Assembly (NCBI RefSeq): GCF_003073045.1
Contig: NC_037592.1
Span: forward strand, 41,287,760-41,351,759
DNA from: Pomacea canaliculata
Lineage: Eukaryota > Mollusca > Gastropoda > Architaenioglossa > Ampullariidae
Direction: 5' to 3'
Length of the DNA stretch: 64,000 nucleotides
The notes under the pieces are model-generated. The model saw only the letters and a list, made by a program, of their open reading frames with translations. It ran no database searches and was not told the DNA's origin. Position 1 is the first letter of the stretch; each line of letters opens with the position of its first letter. Made by a program: the position numbers and the translations under genes. Of the stretch, positions 37,901 through 51,700 are shown one piece after another.

Positions 37901-40900
37901 ATCCAGCCTTTTAGCTGACAATAATGTGTTAGAGAAAAATGCTGTCATAAATCACAAACATTTTCATGGAATGTGGGATGTCTGGTGGTGCAACAGTTAA
38001 GTAATGAATATTCTAGGTTCATACTGCATCTTGGTATGCTCTTTTTCCTCTGCATGTTGCAACTGTTTACAGGCCTGGCTGCTTTACTATGATACAGTTT
38101 AGTGGCTGGTGCATGTTACAGCTGTTAATAGAGCCGGTTGTTTACCATGATGCAGCTTTAGTTGCTGGCTCAGCATAAAGTCACTTCTCCAACCATCTCC
38201 TTGTTCTGGATTGGTGAGTAGATGTCTTGTGTTTCTGTACTTGCTGCAGGTGCCCATCATTGAAGTGCCAGAGTTTGGCAATTTGTCAGCAGTGACAGCC
38301 TGTGAGCGATATAAAGTGGCCAGTCAAAATGACCGTGACAAGCTAGAAGAGGCAAAACTGGAGGTCTACCGCAAAGGCTTCTATGATGGGGTCATGCTTG
38401 TGAAAGGTTATGAAGGCCAGAAGGTTCAAGATGTAAAAAAGGCCATTCAGAGCCTAATGATTGAAAAGGTGGGGCTCATTTTGACACAATGCAGTTACAA
38501 TTTAAAAGTATAAGAATTTTTTTAATTTTATCCTTAATTTTATTTTTAAGATTGATTATCTATATAACAAAACATATTTGCATGCCTTATGCAGTTTATA
38601 AATGACTGCTGACAACCCTGAAAGAATGTGAGAGCCTGATGAAAATTCTAAATTTTTGTAACTGTTTTGAAAGTTAACCTAAATTTATAAGAAGAAAATG
38701 CAGTGGCATTGGTGGCCATCCGACACTTGAATGAAGTACAATTCACTTTTCTTTATTTGCGGGGAGACATTTTAAACATCCATTCCGTCAAGAAACAATG
38801 TAATATAGTTTTAAAGGGCTTCTGCAAATATTGAAATTTGTAGTTTCTCCGCAGTTGGAAAAAACTCCCATGTCTTTGTCATTTACATTTACATCCTTTA
38901 TGCATACACTTGTACGGCTTGTTCATGGTCTGTGCCTAGTGCAGACTGTTGCTGTATTAGAATGTATTGCATTTATTTGCATTTTACAGCGTAGTGTTAA
39001 ATATGCTTACATTTCATTTCTCAGAATGAGGCCCTTATCTACCAGGAGCCAGAGAATCAGGTGATATCTCGATCAGGGGATGAGTGTGTGGTGGCATTGT
39101 GTGATCAGTGGTGAGCAGTTTACTGACCTCTTTACATCTTAACATAGTGACATTGGCTTATGTCATTTAATACACAGCTCTAATTACAGGGGACATCATT
39201 GTGATGAACAAGAAAGTCCACATACTTCAGCAGGAAAACAACTTGTACTCTACATGTGTTCATGCATGAATGAGATTTAGAAAGGAAAAAAGCAGCACTT
39301 TGTTGCCTTACGTCTGTGCACAATAGTGGTATTGATATCAGGCATGTCATGCATATCAAACATCAGTTTTTTTTTTAATCATCTGTGTTCTTATCTGTAA
39401 TAGGACATTTGTGAAAAGGGATATTTGTCATGGGGATATCTGTAACAGTAAAAAGTGATGTATGTATCAGGGATATCTTTAACAAGGCATCTGTAAATAG
39501 TGATATCTATAACAGAAGACAACTATAAAAGGTGGTGTAACTACTGATTTACTTCTTTTTTTTTGTCCTGGAGGAAAAAAAATGTTGATACTATGCTTGT
39601 TAATTAGGTTTCTGGATTATGGAGAAGAAGAATGGAAAACACAAGCAAGAGAGTGTTTAGCTGAACTGAATACATTCTCAGACGATGTCCGTCACAACTT
39701 TCTAGCCACTCTCGATTGGCTGCATGAACATGCTTGTTCGCGCTCTTATGGACTTGGTAAGACTTATTTAAAGGGGAGTGTGACTGAATTTAGAGGAAGC
39801 TAACAGCAGCAACAAAGGGTGTAGATTGATAAATGTAAATGAAGGATTAATATTTTGACCACTGTTTTCCGTTTGATGCACCACCCATATATTCTAAGTT
39901 AGCATTATGAAATTTTCTTAGATGGCTAAGGTGAGAAATTGTTGAGATTTTGTTTGTCTGACTGCTACTTGTGATACGTTAATTTTTTGTGCAATGTTGC
40001 AAGCTTTCTGGTGTCACCCACATCTCCCTATCCTCCCAAATGGTCACTGAGCAGTCAGAATAATCTTTTTGGACACTTAGAATGGTCATTGTCATTGCTA
40101 ATGAATCAATCTGTTTTTCTTTTATAAAAAACAAAAAGTTAGCTGACATGCTGCCCTACACAATCTTCATGTCAATTTCTTATACAGACTAGACCTTGAC
40201 CTGGGTGTATTTTGTTCAAATGCAGGCACCAAGATGCCATGGGATCCTCAGTATTTGATTGAGAGCCTGTCAGACTCCACAATCTACATGGCATTCTACA
40301 CAGTTGCACATCTCCTTCAGGGGGGTGTGGTGAACGGTAGTCAGCCTGGCCCAGCCAACATCAGGTTTGTAGTCTTGTTGCTAAAGGAAGGCATCCACAT
40401 GACAGCATGAAATTTTGGGGTTAGGATGCATTAATTGGAGCCAATAGTCACCATAGTTCTTATAACAAAAATGTAAAAGTGTGCTAAGGTTTTGGAGTGA
40501 GGTGTTAGAAACTACACTTTCCTGGAGGCCAGCTTTTTGTGAGGACGGCAGCCATCTCCTCTTCTCCTCAGCCTTACCTTCCCTGACCCATTATGGAGTC
40601 AGGTGCCCATTACAAACACGGGGAGGTTTGCTGTGCCACATGGGTTTCAAACAGGCGCACCTCCAGGTTTGGATGCCAGAGATCTAGCCACTCAGCTATC
40701 TGCTTCTTGGGATAAGACCTGCAAGATGTGTTGGGAATAAGGAAATATAACAGGCTGTATGCAGTGAGGATATGGGCTACATTTGTGTGACAGGTTTTTT
40801 TGACTTAACAGATCATTGTGATTTGTTGATTCAGACTGCTAACATAATTAACAGCAGTAGTAAGTGAAGAAGTTTGCAAAACTTGTCTTGCAACATGATG

Positions 40901-43900
40901 CTATATGTTTGTGCAGACCAGAGCAGATGACCCTGGAAGTGTGGGATTACATTTTTTTCAAAGAGGCTCCATTTCCAAGTAACTGCAAGATTCCCAAGGC
41001 CACTCTCAACAGCCTGAAAGCAGAGTTTGAGTACTGGTACCCAGTGGATGTGCGAATGTCTGGAAAAGACCTTATCCAGAATCACTTAACATACTACATC
41101 TACAACCATATTGCTATGTGGCCAAATGACAAGTTGGTTTCTTAGTATTTGTACAAAATTTTATATTTTGTTAAATTTTTATATTTGAAAAATGTATCAA
41201 ATTTATTGATGCTTGTAGCGTTAACAAATTACTCCACTGTCATCCATAACAAAGTTCAAGTCAGTGAAGAGGTCTCAAGTTTTAAAGAAGACAGTAGAAA
41301 ATTTAAATACAACACAGTTTCCAAACATTTTTAATGCAGAACTCTTCTGATAGCTAGCTACATAATGTCGGTCAGTGATCACTTTACTTTATTCAGGGTC
41401 TAACGGCATCTAATGATGTGTGCTCACTATTTTTGTTTGTTTTAAAGGACCAAGTGGCCTAAAGCAATCCGTGCCAATGGCCATATCCTTCTGAACTCGG
41501 AGAAGGTCAGAGAAAGCTCCTACTGCAAGGCATCTTTCTAATTTAACTTAGCCACAACTAGATCGTTGAGTCCGATAAATTTTAAAGGGCAATCGGCAGC
41601 TAATTAGAGCTAATATTTCTGCCTCTGAAGTGTTTATTTTTTTTTAATACTTTGATAATTATAAGTATTGACAAGTTAATACTGATAGGATTGTATTTTG
41701 CTTTAACATCTGCTATGTCTTTTGCTATTTTGTTAATATTTTTCTTTCAATTCTTCTGGGGTTTTTTTCCTAGATGTCAAAATCTACAGGAAACTTCTTA
41801 ACCTTGACTGAGGCTGTGGCCAGGTTTTCTGCTGATGGTAGGTCTGTGCCTATCATTAACACACAGTAAATCACAGCACACGATATTACCTCATACAAAT
41901 CATCACATTTTCTCACAGCATATCCATAAAGGTCTTATCTTTACATGACACACCAGTCTTAAAGTCAGACTTTGTCATACCTTGTGGCACAAACCATTTC
42001 ACTCCATATCACTCCCTAGCAGTTTCTTGTAGCATACTTGGGTGTCATAACTGTATTGATCCTGTTGCTGCTACACCCTGCCTTGTATCCTGGTGCTGGT
42101 GCAGTCAGTCTTAATTGATATCTTGCAGGTATGCGCCTGTCACTGGCAGATGCTGGTGACACCGTGGAGGATGCCAACTTTGTGGAAAAAATGGCGGATG
42201 CTGGTCTTCTACGCCTGTATACCTTGCTGGAATGGGTCAAAGAAATGATTGCCAGTCAAGGGGAGCTTCGGACTGGTCCGCCAGAAGCATACACTTTTAG
42301 TGACAAAGTGTTCTTAAGGTAACTGTTTGTGACAAAGTGTTCCTGAAGTAACCTCCTAATTGAAAGATGGTTCTTGAAGATTTGATAGAGTGGAGATAAA
42401 ATTGCTGCTGATCAGAAGAGAGTAAGATTTTAGAGGGATAGCAGTGCAAAAAACTGTAATGTCACTAAGCAACACTATCTGTGTCCTATGTAATATTGTA
42501 GACTACATCTTGATTTTGCATTTTCTTCAGTGAGATCAACAAAACCATAAAGGAAACGCAGGCTCATTTTGATGCCTTCATGTTCAAAGAGGCTCTCAGG
42601 ACTGGCTTCTTTGAGTTTCAGGTGATTTATTTGCTGTTGCCATTAAGATTTCATTTGTCATTAAGGTTATAGATTTGACCATTTGTTGTATACCTATCTT
42701 CACCAAACTGCTTGTTTGTCACCCAGCCAATCCTTTTTACCCTCCACCATATTCACTGTCTACATAGAATAAACTTGTTCATGTCTACATGTTGAAAAGA
42801 CTTGTGTGTTTACAGGGCAAACGTGACAAGTACCGAGAAGTGGCAACAGAGGGCATGCACCGCGACTTGGTCTTCCTCTTTATCAAAGTGCAGGTGCTGC
42901 TGATGGCACCCATTACACCTCACATGGCTGAGTTCATCTGGGGAGAACTACAGAAAGTAAGCACACCATCAATTCAGTTTAGGTAATGTAGGGCAATATA
43001 CAATGCAGTTGAAAAGTTTAGTGATTTTTGTCACAGAATGAAAGCAAATGTTAAGAAAAGACACGATATCCTAAAAATTTTATAATCAAAGTTTAAACTT
43101 TATATCTTAGAGTAATCAGAAGATTAACAGTTAATACGATGTGATTTCTAGACACTGCACAGCAAGTAAACTGCTGCCAATAAAGAGACAAATCTTTACA
43201 AACCTCGTGTAACATAATCTATTGTTCACAAACCCTGTGTAACATGGTCTGTTTACAAACCTCAGGTCTGTTGTTTCAGTGTTAAAAGTACTCAGTATTT
43301 GGATTGTGCATGAGTATTAGAGTGTTTCTTTAGCCATCATTATTATTATCTGGGATCTTTTTGAAATATTTTGAGGGAAGGTATTTTTATGTTGACTTTT
43401 TTTTTTTTTGTGCTCACTACAGGCTGAGACAGGAACTCTTAGGTGAGAGCATCATGCACGCTGCATGGCCAGTTGCAGGCCCTGTTGATGAGGTCTTGAT
43501 CAGGTCTTCTGAGTATCTGATGGACGCAGCTCATGAGTTTCGCCTACGTCTTAAGACTGCCCTTCATCCTGGCAAAAACAAAGTAAACTTGCTACTTTTT
43601 TTGACTTTTCATCAAGTGATTACTTTTAACCTTACTTTGCTTGAACAAATTTTTTTTTTCACAAATTACCACTGACTTTTTTTTACATCTGTTGTGCTTA
43701 AATGTTTCATTTGGATTTGTTTCACAGAAGGCATCAGTTCCCACGCATGGTACTGTATGGGTAGCAAAGACCTACCCTCCTTGGCAGAACACTGTACTGA
43801 CCACTTTAAAACAACTGTACAATGTGAGTTTGAATACAAGTAATTATTTGATTGGACATGCTAAGTACATGTATGTAGTTAATACATTACTGCAAACATG

Positions 43901-46850
43901 CAAAAGAGTGTTGATTCAGTACATATGGTGAATACATCTAATGTTAACTCACCAGTTGGTCATAAAATTATGCTAGGTTCATACCAATGTTCTCCACACA
44001 GATGACAGAACCCTGGGAGAACATTCAGGGCTGCTTTTGGTAAATGGAATTAACTTAAAAGCATACACTTTTGTTACTGATCACTTGAGAGAGGCAATGC
44101 TGACAAAGGTTATGTTATAATATGAGGCAAATGTTAATCTTCATATGTGTAGTTTTCTGTTCCTTTATCTACATTGCTTCAGCATACTCCCCTGTGGCCC
44201 TGGTTTTGTTGATCTTGAGAGGGCATGATACCAGTGATTTTTTTTTAATTTTCTTTTTGCAACTAATATCTTGCTGACAGGCTAATCAAGGTTTTCCGGA
44301 CAACAAAGTAATCTCCAGTGAACTCAAAGACAAGCCAGAGTTAAAGAAGTACATGAAGAAAGTCATGCCCTTTGTGCAGGTGGCCAAGGTGAGTTGGTGC
44401 AATCATAGTGATAAAATTCTGGCATAAGAAGACCCTTTTTTTTAATGACTGTAGTTCTTTGGTGAAAATTTATATAATCCATGCATAAGCCTAGCTTTCA
44501 GCATTTCATTTTGACTTTTCACACTCTTGCAGGAAAATTTCAACAAACACGGAGTACGTGCTTTGGATTTGACATCAGAGTTTGATGAGAAAGAAGTACT
44601 AGATATAAACCGTGCCTACTTGTGTAATACCCTGGAGGTATGTAACATACATTTATTACCAGCAGTAGAAGATAATGGTACAGTGCATATCTTACAAGTC
44701 TCTTCTGCCCACACTTCCATAAAGATACTAACCCTAACCCTAATTCATAAAGATTTGTGATGCAAGGCAAATATATACTAAACATAAAAATATGCTAGTC
44801 CTCAAGCTTCATTATTATCATACATTTTGCTCATTTTTCTTTATCTGATATGTGTTTTCACCTGAAATCTTTGATTTTTTAATATAGTTTGTTAAAGATT
44901 TTCTAAGTTTAAATATTTTGTTTCTTGCTTAAAATAGAGATCACTTCTATGGTGCATTCACGCCCCTCCCCCAACTACAGATACAGAGGAGAATGCATTT
45001 TAAAAAAGAACTTCTTAGTAGTGGATGTAGCTAGGAAAATTCTTGTCTTTTTTATGCATAGTTGGAGGGATTGGACATCAAGTTTTCCGAAGGTGCAGAT
45101 GAGAAAGTACGGGAAGACTGTTGCCCAGGAAAACCATTTATTACTTATCGCACTGAGGTAAATAAAAATGGAGGTGTATTGCTTGCCAACTTAAAACCTG
45201 TCAGCGTGTAAGACTTTAAACTTAAGCGGCCACTACTGTGGACCAGTTATAAGCAGTTTGCTGTTGCTGTAGTGGCATTTTATTACACAGCTATCCTAAA
45301 TGCACAATCTTTGGGTGTCTTTAATATAGTCTTACGTGATGTTTTTCAACCTTCAGTGTTATGACCTGATTGTGTATTTCAGCCTTCAGTAAATATACTC
45401 CTCATCAACCAACAGCAAGGTAGTGGACTTTTCGAGATGTCAGTACCTGTCTTTGAAGGCGATATTCCAGCCAAGATTGCAGCTCGTCTGGCTAAATCTG
45501 AGCGATCCAAAATCAAGGGTACAGTGGTCTCTTTTTAGGCCCTCTTTTGTTGGGATATTTATTCTGTTCTTCCATAAAGATCTTCATTAGCAGACAGATT
45601 TTTTTTTTTTTAATGTAACCCTGCTTAGCAAATTTCATATTATGCCCATACCTGTCTGCATACATGCATGTGTGTATGTGTAGTATCTCTTTAAGAAGGT
45701 CATTAAAAGCAAGGAAAGGCTTAAGGAGAGAGTTTCTCCAAGATGTCAGAATCTGCAAACTGTTACAGTTTAATTGCTCTGTTGATTATTTAACAAAACT
45801 ATTTAATCAAACTGAAACGAGAGAATCTTTTTACCTTGAGAGCATCAACAATCTGAGGTGTTAAATTTTAGAGTCATTAATAGTTTTGCCTTTATTTATT
45901 GTCCGCTATTAAATTTTTGCTTTAGTATGCTGCGTATAAAGTGACAGAGTTAAGATGAATGAACAATATTCATATTATTTATGTAAAAAATATTTTATTC
46001 CACATGTTGTAAGTGGCCACAGAGTGAGGTTATTTATGTGCAAAAAAAATGAGAAGCTAGAAATAAGATAAGACTGCTATACATTGGTCTCCCTTTGTTA
46101 GGCCAAGAGCCACTGCCTGATCAGTAGCAGGGGAGACCTTGAACTCTGATTTCATTTTTCCACATAACCAGGCACATAAGCTTTAGATTTTGCTTGGCCT
46201 ACTCCTGTCAAAGCCCATATTTTATTAAGTGCAAACAATAATTCTATTTTTACATATTTTTTCTTGGATGAAGTGTACCACCAGTCATTCAGACAAAACT
46301 ACTTCCTGTTATATTAAAGACTGCTTGCAGGTTTTTCATTAGTGGTATATGATTTATTATTATATCTTTGAATATCATTCTTTATCATTGAATGCAAAGG
46401 GCTAGAAGAGGGGTGGGAGCTGTATGCAAGAATGTGCTTATTAATGATAATGAAATATCATGTAATAATAAAACTCACTGAATATAAAAGAGATGATTAC
46501 TCTTCTGCATTCAGTGTGGGCTTTTCATACTTTTCTTAATAACTTTTGTAGAATATGTGATGCAATTACTTCTATGTTGAAATCAAAACATTTGAGGACT
46601 TCTAAGCAACTTTTCCCCCCCTCACCTTTCTCTTTCTCTTCCAGATCCATCCTTGGTGCAGATCCTGCGTTACAAAGATGCTAATGCTGGATGGAGAAGC
46701 ATCCCACAGCTCAATGGTGCTGGCGATGACAAAGTAGTTATATCTGCAACAGCTGTCTTCCATATTGACACCACTTCAAACAGCATTTTTGCTGAGGAAA
46801 ATAGTGCCAAACTGCCTCTGGGCAGACAGATTGTGTACCGTGTCATGTGA
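31993..46850 (+). CDS. LARS1: cytosolic leucyl-tRNA synthetase (29 of probably 30 coding exons)
   Basis: Class I synthetase that charges tRNA-Leu; cytosolic, in animals part of the multisynthetase complex, and the vertebrate enzyme also senses leucine for mTORC1. Exons: 31993-32146, 32446-32533, 32845-32925, 33257-33388, 33980-34141, 34710-34822, 35120-35183, 35906-35972, 36108-36332, 36963-37050, 37198-37274, 37661-37714, 38250-38468, 39025-39110, 39609-39756, 40226-40364, 40917-41132, 41448-41505, 41774-41837, 42129-42318, 42531-42621, 42816-42956, 43433-43582, 43728-43823, 44281-44388, 44533-44637, 45062-45157, 45383-45518, 46645-46850. About 1,185 residues recovered (human 1,176). HIGH motif reads HLGH near residue 70; editing-domain motifs [14 protein letters not shown] and [20 protein letters not shown] exact near residue 725, split by an intron; the C-terminal extension is present. 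Two single-base losses: in the G run at 35906 and near 36220 (before [12 protein letters not shown]). In an essential conserved gene these are probably assembly errors. The start exon is missing. Confidence 0.97.
35527..35790 (+). repeat. unassigned interspersed repeat, copy 1 (with open frame)
   Basis: This intronic stretch shares a long block with the reverse strand of 53190-53462. Both run from GCTGGCAGATGATTTTTT through CAGTTAAC and AAAA.GAGGC to a shared coding-looking segment; in the core 35611-35694 about 70 of 84 bases match. The core translates as [21 protein letters not shown] do not recognise the family. Similarity fades after about 35700. Confidence 0.6.
37977..38213 (+). mobile_element. 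tRNA-derived SINE (family A), rearranged copy
   Basis: The head GGTGGTGCAACAGTTAAGTA and the B-box-like GGTTCATACTGC are tRNA-like. The body has GTTTACAGGCCTGGCTGC and the family's 3' core ATGATGCAGCTTTAGTTGCTGG then CTCAGCATAAAG. The core TGATACAG occurs twice, as if part of the body was duplicated or two copies recombined. It lies in a LARS intron. Compare 48076 and 61462. Confidence 0.65.
39411..39530. repeat. degenerate GGATATCTGTAACAG repeat in a LARS intron
   Basis: GGATATTTGTCA, GGATATCTGTAACAG, GGATATCTTTAACA and TGATATCTATAACAG follow one another at irregular 25-50 base spacing. It appears to be an old tandem array. Confidence 0.4.
40500..40712 (-). mobile_element. tRNA-derived SINE (family B)
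   Basis: On the minus strand the element starts with AGATAGCTGAGTGGCTAGA, where TAGCTGAGTGG is a perfect pol III A box, followed by CTCTGGCATCC and a B-box-like TGTTTGAAACCC 35-40 bases on. It has a non-tRNA body rich in GGGTCAGGGAAGGTAAGG. No cloverleaf can be closed, so it is a SINE and not a tRNA gene. It lies in a LARS intron, antisense to it. Confidence 0.6.
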
Positions 46851-47309
46851 CGCATTTGCTTCACTGTTCTGAGAGAATGTGAAGAACTTTCTGGCACAAA
46901 TATACTCACAAATTGGAAAGATAAGCCTTTTCAAAAAACTGTTTTATAACTTAAAAGGTTTGGATTTATTTCTCATTTGAAGAGGTTAACATAATTTTCA
47001 ACTACACATGCTCAACTGAACTATAAAGAGTTAATCTTGACATGCAGCTTATGTGGCAGAGAGAAAATATTTCTTGATTAGTGAACTATTTCACATCTTT
47101 TAAATCTTTAAATTTCCTCCATTTTCTTGAGAAGCTGAAAAAATATATAAAAAAGAATATTGTATAAGTCTGTGCAGTTGGTTGTGGGTACTTTGAATTA
47201 ACATTTGATATTAAGTGACCATTAGGTGTCCTTAAACTATTTTGAGTGTTGAAAGAAAAAGAACCAGTTCTCTGTATAGCAAAATTTTCAAAGTTCAAAT
47301 TCTCTACAT

Positions 47310-47315
47310 AATAAA
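47310..47315 (+). terminator. LARS1: candidate polyadenylation signal of LARS1
   Basis: AATAAA in CATAATAAAATTG, 460 bases past the TGA stop at 46848-46850. Confidence 0.45.
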
Positions 47316-48075
47316 ATTGTAGATGTAGAAAAGGATAAGATTGAGACATGGCTGGTATGCTGCATTTCATGTGTGGTGTGTGTGTGGTGTATGTGTCTGT
47401 TTGTGTTCTAAGAGCTTAGTATGAATGCGGTTTCCTCTTGTGTAGTCTTCTTTATTGTCAGCAGCACTGAAGAACATGTTATTTGTCTTACCTCAGTAGT
47501 GAATGAATAAGTAAAAGTCATGTTGTAATGTTGAGTGCTGGGTGTAAGACTCATTTATAAAGATGATTCACTTGACTGAAACTATAATTTCTTTTCCTTT
47601 CTCATTTAGTTCATGGGATTTGGTAAGATTTCTAACTCTTAAGCTGGAGATAATTTGCCACTAAAAGCATTAATAATAATAAATGCAAAAATTGTAAAGT
47701 GCATACTCACACACCTAAAGAGCATGCACTTAGCGCTTAAGGACAAGAAGGAAACATGGACAGCATACGAAGGACAGGAAAACAAACAAATGGCATATGA
47801 ACTATAAAAGAATAACTGTACTAACCGACGAATAAAATCAAATACAGAAAACAAAAAGAGGAACCAAAGAACAAGAGCTGAGATTAATTGTCAAAAGACT
47901 GTATTTTGCCAGACATGATCTCAGCAGCTTGTCATCCGTGGTGTTCTTTACAGGAAATTGGAAAAATCCAGATTTGGTGGTTAAAATGAACTGTTGATGC
48001 CATACTTTATCCCAGCGTACATAGTGGGTGGGTCTGTTTCATAACCCATCGTAGTACAGGATGAACTCGACGGTC

Positions 48076-48290
48076 ATGATTAGGGCGACAACGGTTAGCA
48101 GGTGTCACCAATATAGTGAGGGCTGGCTGTCCCCGGTTCAACTCTCATTCTGGCACGCTGTTCTTTCTCTGCATATGACCTCTGTGTACAGGACTGGCTG
48201 ACTTGCCGTGATACAGCCCTAGTTGCTGGGTCGGCGTAAAACACCAATTCCCCTCCAACCCCCCACACACACACACACACGCCTCTCCTC
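48076..48290 (+). mobile_element. tRNA-derived SINE (family A), best-preserved copy
   Basis: The tRNA-like head GGGCGACAACGGTTAGCAGG and B box CGGTTCAACTCTC are followed by GGCACGCTGTTCTTTCTCTG, GTGTACAGGACTGGCTGACT and the 3' core TGATACAGCCCTAGTTGCTG with CGGCGTAAAACACCAATTC. The tail is a C/CA-rich simple repeat. The 3' core recurs in copies at 37977 and 61462. Confidence 0.75.
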
Positions 48291-51200
48291 TTGCAGTAAC
48301 GCATACAATTTGCAACGGTCAACTGACTTAAGCTGGTCTGGTTCAGCCTTGTGATGTCGGCATGACATTCTAAGACTTCACCTGTCTTGGAGGGGGGTGG
48401 GGTCAATGCCAAAGAGGACACAGGAAAAACTGGTTGGTAAATGTGAGTGAACTGGTCGTTTCCTGCATGACCTGCTCCCCACCGCTCCAGACAGACTTAC
48501 CTGGCGAGTCTTGCCAGCCTCTGCGTCTACCCACATGCCCCTAATCACCCCCAACAATCGACATAACTATTCATCTGGTACCTTTCAAGGGTTGAGTGAA
48601 TGAATATTCAACTGACCTAGGGTCAAGAATTGACTGTCCTCGAGATAAACTGTAGCTAAGGTGACCAGACGTCGCCATTTATTTCAAGATCTGATTACTT
48701 AGTTTGATTAGCATCCGTGCCTTTGGTTTTATGTATCGCCATTTGATTAATAATTTCTAATTTATCTTCTAGTTTCCTTGTCAGAGGAAATTCCCATCCC
48801 CTCGTTTCGCTGTTGTCGTCGCTCGTCGTCGATGACCACACCATGATCGGCACGCGTCCCGCTTTCGCTCCCGAAACGTCTGGTCACGTTACTTGAACAT
48901 TTTGTGAACTTAACCCACAACCCTGTCTCCGTGATAACCTAATTACCAGGCTGCTAAGTAGATGGTTAATGAGCTACTGTGACATCCAGCTGTAGCCCGC
49001 GAGTACTTGACATCAGTATAGCGCCTTCTCCCACAAGGCGGTGTGACATCGCGCTATTCTGGCCTCTAGTCGTTGGCGCCTGTCGTGATGAAGAGCCCTC
49101 ACCTCGAGGGTCGGCTCCTGTCTGGTGACAGCCTCCCCAGCAGCTTGAGCAACAGGAGGTGTAGAGGACAAAACTTCGCACACAAAATAGCTTCTTGACA
49201 AAGAGAAGCATTTGAACAAACAAATTTTCTGCATGTGAAGATTATTTTTAGAGGGGTGAGGGTGAGCCTACATGTCACCTCCACAAATGTATGTTTGAAT
49301 CCCTGAACACTGCATAGAAAGCATCATTTTCTGAAAATTGTTGTGGTTTTCCTTGGAAGGTGAGTTTTGACGCTCTCTCTCTCTTGCTCTCTTCTGTTTC
49401 GTTACTGTTGGGTTTTGTTGTTGTTTTTTTTTTTTTGTTTGTTTTGTGTTTTGTTTTGTTGTTTTTGCGTTTGTGTTCAGCACTTCAGTTTTTACCGTGT
49501 CTGCTCTTTAAACAAATCAAGAAAAAATAACCCCCAAACGCTGTAGTGAACGTTCTGCCTCCTTCACACGCCCTCTTCCCTCCCCCAGCATCTGCACTTC
49601 ACGTGCGGCGAGCTCCTGCGACCAGACACTAGCAAGCCACGTGCCGTTCCGCTTCGTTGGTTGGCATCTGAAGCGCAGGTGTGCCGTGCCGCTGGTGCTG
49701 CAGGACAGAGAAACACCTGGCTTCGTCCATTTGCCGTCTGCGTCGCCGTCTGTCGCTAACGGTGACAATGGACAATGGGAGGGTAGCTGTTGGCTGCTTC
49801 TCTCCACGGTCCACTGCTCAGTGAGCGTTGGCTCGTGCCTCCCACACTATTTGTTGACAGATGCAGTGAGACGAGCAATGTCAACACTTGCAAGACAACC
49901 TCGCATACAGTGCTGACCGTGCGCCGTGTTGACAGTGGCTCGCCACAGTCTGTGGAAGGATATGCTTGCTTCAGATGGCTTTTAGAATTTCTCGGATAGG
50001 GGACGGGACATTCAGCAATGAATTTGTTTCAGGTTGAAATAAACTCGATCGTGCATCATTTTGCTCTCTCTCTCTCACACACACACACACATTTTTAAAA
50101 AAGATTTCTCATTTCAATACCTTTAAACATTTATCAGCTGAGCTCCAGCATGACCCTAAATTTCACACACATGTGGATGTCCGAGTAAACATTCCAAATA
50201 TTCAAATTACAGGTCTTCGTAAATGCGAAGAAAAGCTTCCACCGTAAAGGGACGTCCGATATCTTGGTAATAAACTCAAATTTTCTTAACTGGAACAAGA
50301 GGTGTTTAAAATGTGTGAACTTCTGACATTAGCAGGCGAAGCATCCGGTGCCATGTCACATATTAGAACTTTATGCCATAAAGACCACTGACATGTTGCA
50401 GGTCTTTGGTGACCAAGGTAGTTAGCTGTGCTGTGTTGGACACGAGGACAACCTCGTTCGCTGTCCGCAGTGTCACGACCACGACCTCATGTTGACATTT
50501 TCAGCGGCTAGTCCGCTTTGAAGTTTGTTTTGTTTTTAAAGTTATTTTGAACGACTTTCTGCTGTGGCTGTGGCTGTGGCATCTTGAAAACGCACACAAA
50601 CGGACCCCGACATCGAGTGATGCCATCAGCATCGACATCTTACTACTGCGCAACAGAGCGTCCACTGTTGGAGGAGGGAGGCATCTGGCGATGACGGTTA
50701 TAAAAATACACAAGCGCCAACAGTCGCAGCAACATTTCGCGCCTCCCTCCATCTTCCCACGCGCCATGTTTGCTGTTGCAGCGCATGTTTGGCAGCGGGC
50801 CAGCCACGGCGTGCATGTCACGACGGCGGTCGAAGGTCATGACCTCTCCCCTCCCTCACCACCACTACCCAGACATGGGATGGAGAGAGAGCGATGCTTC
50901 TGTTCTAACTTGTGAAGCCACTGCAGGGCTGACCGACCGGAGCAACTCCTCGCGGACTGGTTTCTACTTTTAGCAGGTTCCTAGCCCCTAGCCCCTCACC
51001 CCCTGCTCCCTCGTCCCACCCCTTGCCCACCTCACATCAACTCTCCTTTTGCCACGCGTTTGTTTCGGCATGCTCAGCAGGCTCTTGTATCTTTGCCCTC
51101 CCCCCAACCATCCTGGTTCGTTATCGCCTCTACTTACTGCCTTCAACGGGGGTAGAAACCAGAGGGGGTGGAGAGAGAGAGATCGCTCAGACGGCTAGAG

Positions 51201-51700
51201 GCGCACTGGGTACCGTAGCAGACATGATGGTCTGTCGGGAAACAGAGTACAGCTCACCTAAAGACGATTTTCGCTGCGTTGTAAGCACTCCCTCCATGGC
51301 TGACCTATTCGCAAAGTCCAGTCATGCCCACTCCTCGTCTTCATTCTTAGGCCGATCTGAGCAATTCTCTTTCTCACCTGCTTTCTCTCGCGATCTTGTA
51401 TTGTCATGGTCACCCACGACTGAATTCAGACTAGTGACTAGTCCATTGGCCTATGTGAAACAGCTTAGGTAACAACAGTCAAAACAAAAATATGAATGAA
51501 CTAATGAACTACGGTCTTCAGACCATCAAGCTACCTGAGACAAGCTCTGTGGATTTGTTGGGGAGAAGCTAAACGAAATGTTAGCATGGAGGGTCACAGT
51601 TGAAAGTTAAATGTGAACAAAGTGGAAAGGAACTAGCACAGTGTGCCCGACATTCTATCTGGGACAGATTGAAATGCAATTAAAGCCGGAGTACGGACGG

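Noticed and set aside
44728-44743. Telomere-like CTAACCCTAACCCTAA
   Set aside because: Only about two and a half units inside a LARS1 intron; too short to call an interstitial telomere.
50547-51472. Two plus-strand frames of 122 and 149 codons
   Set aside because: No motif, no clear splice signals, composition like the surroundings; not enough to call genes.
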